Positions 58,987 to 64,000 of a stretch of DNA of 64,000 bases are shown piece after piece. The stretch spans positions 157,660,397-157,724,396 of the forward strand of contig NC_072790.1 of NCBI RefSeq assembly GCF_028583425.1. Direction: 5' to 3'. The stretch's first letter is position 1. Each line of letters starts with the position of its first letter. Position numbers and translations under genes: made by a program. The DNA comes from Eublepharis macularius. Its lineage: Eukaryota; Chordata; Lepidosauria; Squamata; Eublepharidae. Below the pieces are notes generated by a model, which saw nothing but the letters and a program-made list of their open reading frames with translations, made no database searches and was not told the DNA's origin.

Positions 58987-59817
58987 TTAAACTATGGAGA
59001 ACGGTCTCCCATCCACAGCTACCATATTGGCGATGTGGCGCGTGAGGCGCTGGCTTGCCCTCTGGATTCCCTCTCTGGGCACACTAGGGCCCTGCTTACC
59101 AAGCATCTCCGGCAGAGAGGCTTGGCGTCCCTGCCCTACAGGAACCCTTGGGGGGAGAGCACCAGAGAAGCCTGCCTCCTTCTGGCTAGCTGGCGGCCGT
59201 GTGGTGCCACTTGAACTCTCCCCCCGAAGAATCACCGCCTGGTGGTGCCTCTTCATGTGGGTCCTCGTCCCAGACGTGGAGAGATGGTTCACATCTCTGC
59301 CACGGCTGACGCGCTGCCTACAATGCAGGCACTGGGCTACTTGGGGATCCTCCGTTTTCTGGAAGTGATTCCAGAGTTTAGAGGTGAAAGGCTGCCCACG
59401 CTTCACAGGAGAAACGCTCATGGGCCCACCCTGAGACACCTCCTGTGAGGTGCTCTGGCCGGACACACCGTGTCCCACTCTCAGCCGGGCAGGTGGGGAT
59501 GGACGAGGCTGAAGGGGCAGAGATGTGGGCCCTTCCACCACAGTCTCTGCCTCTTCCTCCTGCACAGCCACGAGAGGCCTGCTGCTGGCTTCAGAGGAAA
59601 CTGGGGTGGACCGCCCCAGAGGGGGTCTCACGGGCAGTTCCTCCAACATCCTCTGGGTTCCTGGGGTGAGCAGGAGCGCAGGGAAAGTCATGTGCTCCGC
59701 GCTCATCCCAGGAGACACCACATGCTGCCCCTCCTCCAGCAGCTGGGTCTCAACCACTGGAGGAGGAGGAGCCTCAGCAGCAAGCCCCTGCCCAGGGCCA
59801 GCCCCTGCCTCAGACAC
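58987..59817 (-). pseudogene. N-terminal part of the hAT transposase with BED zinc finger
   Basis: After a Pro/Ser-rich leader, the BED finger is LWNHFQKTEDPQVAQCLHCR, then a stretch to TSGTRTHMKRHH, with the C-x2-C ... H-x4-H pattern (CLHC and HMKRHH) and the leading Trp. The tail LTRHIANMVAVDGRPFSIV leads to a TAA and then, in the same frame, to DFGFSGLLHNFF, so the stop interrupts one protein. ZBED-type hAT elements have this layout. Confidence 0.8.
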
Positions 59818-59989
59818 CTGGGTTGGTTGTGGCCCTCCAGCAGCTGCCTCAGTAAAGAGAGCCTTGTGAACCCTCTTACTGTCACCAGAAGCCAGGCTGG
59901 TGAATGGCAGCAGTGCAGGGGGGGCTCCTCTGCTCAGATGGGGGGGCTGCCGCAGCAGTCCCCCTCTCCCTCCCCTCCTCCCGTCTAGA

Positions 59990-60400
59990 TTTATCTCTGG
60001 CCTTTCCCCCGGGGCCCCTCTCTGCTTTCCTTTCTGCCATCCTTTCCCCTCACGGAAGCTACACTGACTACTCAGAAACCTAGGGAAAACAAAGGTTCAC
60101 TTTGTTTTTGAAACCTATCTACCTGCTTCTAAATCTGTTCTTCTTGTGGCTCTATTACTTGGAGACGGACACTCAAATGTCTTTTTAAGCAACCCTATTT
60201 ATTTTTGGGAACCTGAGCCTGCCAAACAGCTGAATTCCTCCGGAATTGAGCTGGCCCTAAACCCCAATAACAAGTGAAAGCCTTATACACTAACGACACT
60301 AGTATGCCCGGGCCAGCCTGGCTCCACCACGGGTGCCAGAGATGGGCAGTGGAACCCTAGTTATGGGGGCACTAACGGGAAGCTTATTAACAGCTATACC
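59990..60400. other. Region upstream of the hAT transposase
   Basis: This region is 5' of the transposase on the minus strand and could hold its promoter or an untranslated exon. No clear signal was recognised. Confidence 0.3.
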
Positions 60401-60404
60401 AATA

Positions 60405-60408
<4 letters not shown>

Positions 60409-60468
<60 letters not shown>
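60409..60468. repeat. (TA)n microsatellite
   Basis: About 30 uninterrupted TA units, the longest simple repeat in the window. It can extrude as a cruciform and is likely polymorphic. Confidence 0.95.
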
Positions 60469-60471
<3 letters not shown>

Positions 60472-60899
60472 CAAATATAACCTTACTCTTATTAATGCTT
60501 GCCCTGCTGATCCCTATTTACTGTTTTAAACAAGCTATGCTTGGTTCCCTATCGATTAAGTTGAGGGCAATTAGCCACTGAACGCTTACAAACTGGCCTA
60601 CCTTCCTAAGACACTATTTAACAGGAAAAAATTTTCTGTGGGGTGTCTGTGTGGGGTGTGAATGCGGTGTTCTGAAAATGTGCCTCCCCCCTCCCAAGCT
60701 AGCAAAAACCCACCTCTATGCCCACCCAAATGTAAACCCACAGACTCACTTACCAGTCCTGCAGTCCAGCAATGTTCAGGCAGACAGGCATGCAGCTAGT
60801 CCTTCTCTCCTCCTCGAGGCTGTTAAGAAAGGTGGGATGTTAACAGAGAGTCACAAACTGCACAACACCTAAAAGTCAAGGCCCAGATCTGTTTTGGGC

Positions 60900-61500
60900 C
60901 TGGACAGGCATAAAGCCACTGTGGAAAGCCAGGCCAGAGAGTTAAAAGTCAGGAGACATGCAAGCAGTTGTGTGTCCCCCCCACCCCCCAGTAAACAAGC
61001 TCCCAGACAGTTTCGTTCCACTGCTTGCCCAGAAAGATGGAACAGGGAGCGGTAATCCAAGCCATAAGAAAAGCGAGGCCTACCCTGCAGTGTAGAGCCT
61101 GGCCTGGTTTCGGCCTAGCCAAGCCCACAGGGCCAAAGCCACTGTGTGGAGCCAGGCCAGAGATCTGAAAGGCAGGCAACATTCAAGCAAGCAAATAATC
61201 CTGTTTCTCAAGCAGAAATAGTAAGCCAAGCCATGGGAAAAACAAAGGCCCACCCTGCAGAGCAGGCCTGTGGGCCATAGGCAACACAGTGAAGAGCCAG
61301 GCCAGAGATTTAAAAGGCAGGAAACATTCAAGCAAGGAAATAATCCTGTTTCTCAAGCAGAAATAGTAAGCCAAGCCATGGGAAAAACAAAGGCCCACCC
61401 TGCAGAGCAGGCCTGTGGGCCATAGGCAACACAGTGAAGAGCCAGGCCAGAGATTTAAAAGGCAGGAAACATTCAAGCAAGCAGTGTTGAAACCCCCCCA
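60900..61500 (+). repeat. ~145-bp tandem repeat inside the hAT element
   Basis: Two nearly identical units (about 61281 and 61425) and two diverged ones (about 60915 and 61135) share AGCCAGGCCAGAGATTTAAA, GGCAGGAAACATTCAAGCAA and CCAAGCCATGGGAAAAACAA. They also share CCCACCCTGCAGAGCAGGCC. Confidence 0.8.
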
Positions 61501-62234
61501 CCTCCCAAAATTATCCTCAATCCAAGCCATAAGAAAACCAGACTAAACTGAAACATTTTTTAGCAGAGGCCAGCAAATTGGCCCGGCATCAATTAATTTA
61601 AACAAAATCTGTGCCTTCCCTTCCTCCCATCATTCCCCTAAAGAAAAAAAAATCCTACCAGTCCTCCTCTACTGATGAATGTCCAGCACAGTTGATACTC
61701 CACAGGCAGAAGTCCAGGCAGATGTCCACCAGGTGCAGTCCAGAAGTCCACGAAGGCAGGCAGCAAAGAAGCAGTCTCTCTTCTCTCTCAGCAGCAACAG
61801 AGGCAGACCCAGTCCTGCCACAAATTTAAATCCCCTGATGCAGCTTCTGCCAAAGATTTGAATCTATTGGCTGGAAGAAGGATGCAGCAGTGGGATTGGT
61901 CACTCCTAAGTCCCCCCTCCCTTGCCTTACCTCCCTCAAACTCCTACTCTATCACTCCTTCCTGCTCCCCCACCCCTACCTGGGAATTTTGGCAGGAATC
62001 TGCTTGCTTCCATTGCTTTTCAAATGCAAAGTACAATGCTAGCAAGCAATCAAGCACCTTGCATTTGCAAAGCAAAAGGATTCCCTCCTTTGCAGGAGGG
62101 GTGAGGGGTGAAAGAAGGTAGTGAGTCACTCACTCCTTCTCCCCCCTCCCCTCTTCAAAGAGCCTGCAGGAAGCTGTACCTTCCTGCAGGATTTTGCTAG
62201 ACGCTTGCAATGTAAATGGCTAGCAAAATCAAAA

Positions 62235-62370
62235 TGGCGATTCTCGGTTACCGAAATGATTACCGAAACATACCGAAACGTTTCGGTAATCGCTGTTTCG
62301 ATATTACTGAAATGTTTCAGTAATACCGAAACAAACCGAAACAGGTTTGTTTCAGTATTTTTTCGGTTAT
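62235..62370. repeat. Right subterminal palindromic repeat cluster of the hAT element
   Basis: ACCGAAATGATTACCGAAAC, CGTTTCGGTAATCGC and ATTACTGAAATG-TTTCAGTAAT form inverted pairs. It mirrors the left cluster. Confidence 0.7.
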
Positions 62371-62395
62371 ATGATAACCAAATTGCACACCCCTA

Positions 62396-64000
62396 GTCCA
62401 AGGAGGGATGCCCAAGGAGGTTGAGGTTGACCTTCATGAAGGTCAACATGTCCACCAGTTCTGAATGCAGATGTGCATGGCAGGGATGGAGGAGGTCTCG
62501 CAGATGGGAGAACACCTGCTCGCTCTGTATGTGGGTGGGAGAGCAGAACAGAATGTTGGTTGCCATGATGGACAGGTCCAGCCATATGGAAGATTTACTC
62601 GCCCAATACTCCAAGGGATTAGAGTGGGGGGGGCTCAGTGGGCTCTGCCAGGTACTCTCTCACCATAGCCCCCGCCAAGTCCTCCACCGTGAGCAATGCG
62701 CCCACTGTGCTGCGTCCAACCACACAGCCCACCGACAAGGCCCAGAGATCAAATGAGGCCGTTTGGGTGGGTCTCTCCTGGCATGGCTCTCTTACCAACT
62801 CCTCCCACCCCTCCTCCTCCTCCTCCTCAGCTGCCTGCCCCTCACCCTGCCCGGTTTCCTTAGGCCAGCCTTCTCTTTCTGGTAACAGAGCACTGCTATG
62901 CAGAGCTCCTTTTTCCAGTGCAGCATCTGACCCGCCCGCATGGCGATGCTGCCCTTGATCCGGGGATCACAGAGAGAGGCCATTTCGTATGGAACCTCAT
63001 GGCACAGAGGATGCAAGCGCTCGACCACGCACACCTGGATCCTCCTCACAAAGTCCCGGACCCTGGGGAGCAGCTTTTTCTCATGCTCAAGCTCCTTGGC
63101 CAGGAACTGGTCGAGCCCGTGGATCAGGGGGATGACCTGACCCAGCCTGGACTCGTAGGAGCAGAGGCACTCATTGGCCTCCTTAAAGGGTTTCAGCATC
63201 CGGGACATCTGGCCAAGGACTCTCCATTCCATGGAGCTGAGGCTCAGCTCCTCTCCCCTCCTTGGAACGTCTGTGGATGACAGAATATCCTACAATGGTC
63301 CCCTCTGCTCCACCAGATGACATATGTCATAGGTGGAGTTCCAGTGGGTGGGCAGGTCCTGAGAGTTGGTGCTCAGGGTCCCCCCTCCCCCTGCCTGTAG
63401 AACAGCTCATGGGAAGAGTTGATGCTGCGGGAGAAGTGGGAAGTGATGCAGTGGCAGCTCTCCAGCAGATTGCATGCCCACAAGGTTCCCTCATTCCAAC
63501 TGTCCCTTGGCTTGCTCCCCAGCCCAAGCAGCCTCATCACCAGGTGCAGCTTGTGCGCCATGCACACCAGGCCCAGGAGGGATGCCTCTTTCAGGGCTGC
63601 CAACATGTTCCTTCCTGCGTCCATCACCATGAAGCCACAGAGAAACCCTTCTGCCGCCGCTGTCCAGTCCCTCAGAGCTGCCTTCACGGTGGTGGTGATG
63701 TGCTTCCCAGTACGGACCTCATCCATCTCCTGGGCCTGGAGAAGAACTACCCTGTAGCCCGGTGTCAAACATGGTTCCTTTTTATGGGGGCTAGTTCGTG
63801 GCCTGGGGTGGCGGAGGTCCTCTGGTTGCTACCAGTAGGCAGTTATGGCAAGGTACCCATGATGGCAGCCACTCCAGAGGTTGCCCGTGAAGTGTACAGT
63901 AAGGCCTTTGGTGGCCAACAGCTTCCTGACCACCATGTCTCACACAGACTGGTAGAGGGAAGGCAGGACTCAACGTCCAATGGTGCGCCGTGACAGCATG
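62396..64000 (-). pseudogene. Older hAT transposase, truncated by the window edge
   Basis: Minus-strand pieces, N to C. 63973-63791 is decayed, with VHFTGNLW-type sequence. 63768-63373 has GFMVMDAGRNMLAALKEASL, CMAHKLHLVMRLLGLG and ITSHFSRSINSSHELF. 63232-62792 has MLKPFKEANECLCSYESRLG, VVERLHPLCHEVPYEMASL and CDPRIKGSIAMR. 62614-62396 is the dimerization end, with TNILFCSPTHIQSEQVFSHL. The domain order equals that of the younger transposase, so they are relatives, but this copy has more stops and shifts. The younger element landed right at its C-terminal codons. Confidence 0.85.

Larger units (their letters stand above)
55310..62395. mobile_element. hAT transposon, 7,086 bp, with 8-bp TSD
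   Basis: The termini TAGGGGTGTGCAA (left) and TTGCACACCCCTA (right) are inverted repeats. The flanks GTCGAAGG (55302-55309) and GTCCAAGG (62396-62403) form an 8-bp target-site duplication with one mismatch. Subterminal regions (55330-55455 and 62235-62370) are dense in TTTCGGTAAT and its complement CCGAAAC. The interior holds tandem repeats, a BED finger and a hAT transposase on the minus strand, and a (TA)n tract. It is inserted at the 3' end of an older hAT transposase. Confidence 0.92.
51956..64000 (-). mobile_element. Older hAT transposon, interrupted and running off the window
   Basis: The proposed left end TAGACATGGGCACGAA is followed by subterminal repeats of GAACATG/GTTCGTT type (51980-52075) in inverted arrangement. 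It contains tandem arrays (52.3-55.0 kb), is split by the younger element at 55310-62395, and then carries a decayed hAT transposase on the minus strand to the window end. The right end is outside the window, so the termini cannot be paired; the left boundary is an inference from the terminus-like sequence. Confidence 0.55.

Noticed and set aside
60333..60581. 82-codon frame with an (IY)n tract
   Set aside because: It is a translation of the (TA)n microsatellite.
50876..64000. COX20 or HNRNPU, expected downstream neighbours of DESI2
   Set aside because: No exon resembling either was found; the region is filled by hAT elements and tandem arrays.

Overview
This is a vertebrate nuclear window, most likely from a squamate reptile and possibly a gecko. 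The evidence is spliced genes with GT-AG introns, a CpG-island promoter, L2- and L1-type LINEs, tRNA-derived and 5S-derived SINEs, Penelope-like fragments and many hAT transposons. The species assignment is inference from the repeat content. No prokaryotic or organellar features are seen.

Genes. Both genes lie on the + strand. Positions 1055-1108 and 3229-3415 are the last two coding exons of a single-pass membrane protein, interpreted as CATSPERE (CatSper epsilon) from the architecture and from its position just upstream of DESI2. DESI2 (desumoylating isopeptidase 2, PPPDE family) is complete. Its five coding exons (9871-9909, 25068-25140, 26566-26659, 27092-27233, 45543-45779) join in phase to a 194-residue protein with the catalytic His29 and Cys107. 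A long AT-rich 3' region follows, with a candidate poly(A) signal at 49909.

Layout. 1-3.4 kb: end of CATSPERE. 3.4-9.6 kb: intergenic, with a degraded L2 and a GC-rich ~58-bp minisatellite of about 2.2 kb (6.77-8.93 kb) just upstream of the DESI2 CpG island (~9.6-10.35 kb). 9.9-25.07 kb: intron 1, with two L2 copies, a 5S-rRNA-derived SINE, tRNA SINEs and Penelope-like fragments. 27.23-45.54 kb: intron 4, which is nearly all one old L2 element split by nested insertions: an L1, a block bounded by inverted terminal modules that contains a half-L1-like element with a Penelope-like palindrome inside it, and a Ty3/gypsy LTR element. 45.78-50 kb: 3'UTR and flank. 51.96-64.0 kb: two hAT transposons, the younger (55310-62395, 8-bp target-site duplication) inserted in the older, which runs off the window end.

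The most notable items are: (i) an LTR retrotransposon with Ty3/gypsy proteins but the copia-like order protease-integrase-RT-RNase H (Gmr1-like); (ii) a 276-bp inverted repeat with 2-bp spacer and 14-bp target-site duplication, carrying two head-to-head hammerhead-ribozyme-like motifs; (iii) the layered L2/L1/gypsy/Penelope nest that accounts for almost all of DESI2 intron 4. All element proteins described here are decayed copies; host coding capacity in the window is limited to DESI2 and the CATSPERE 3' end.
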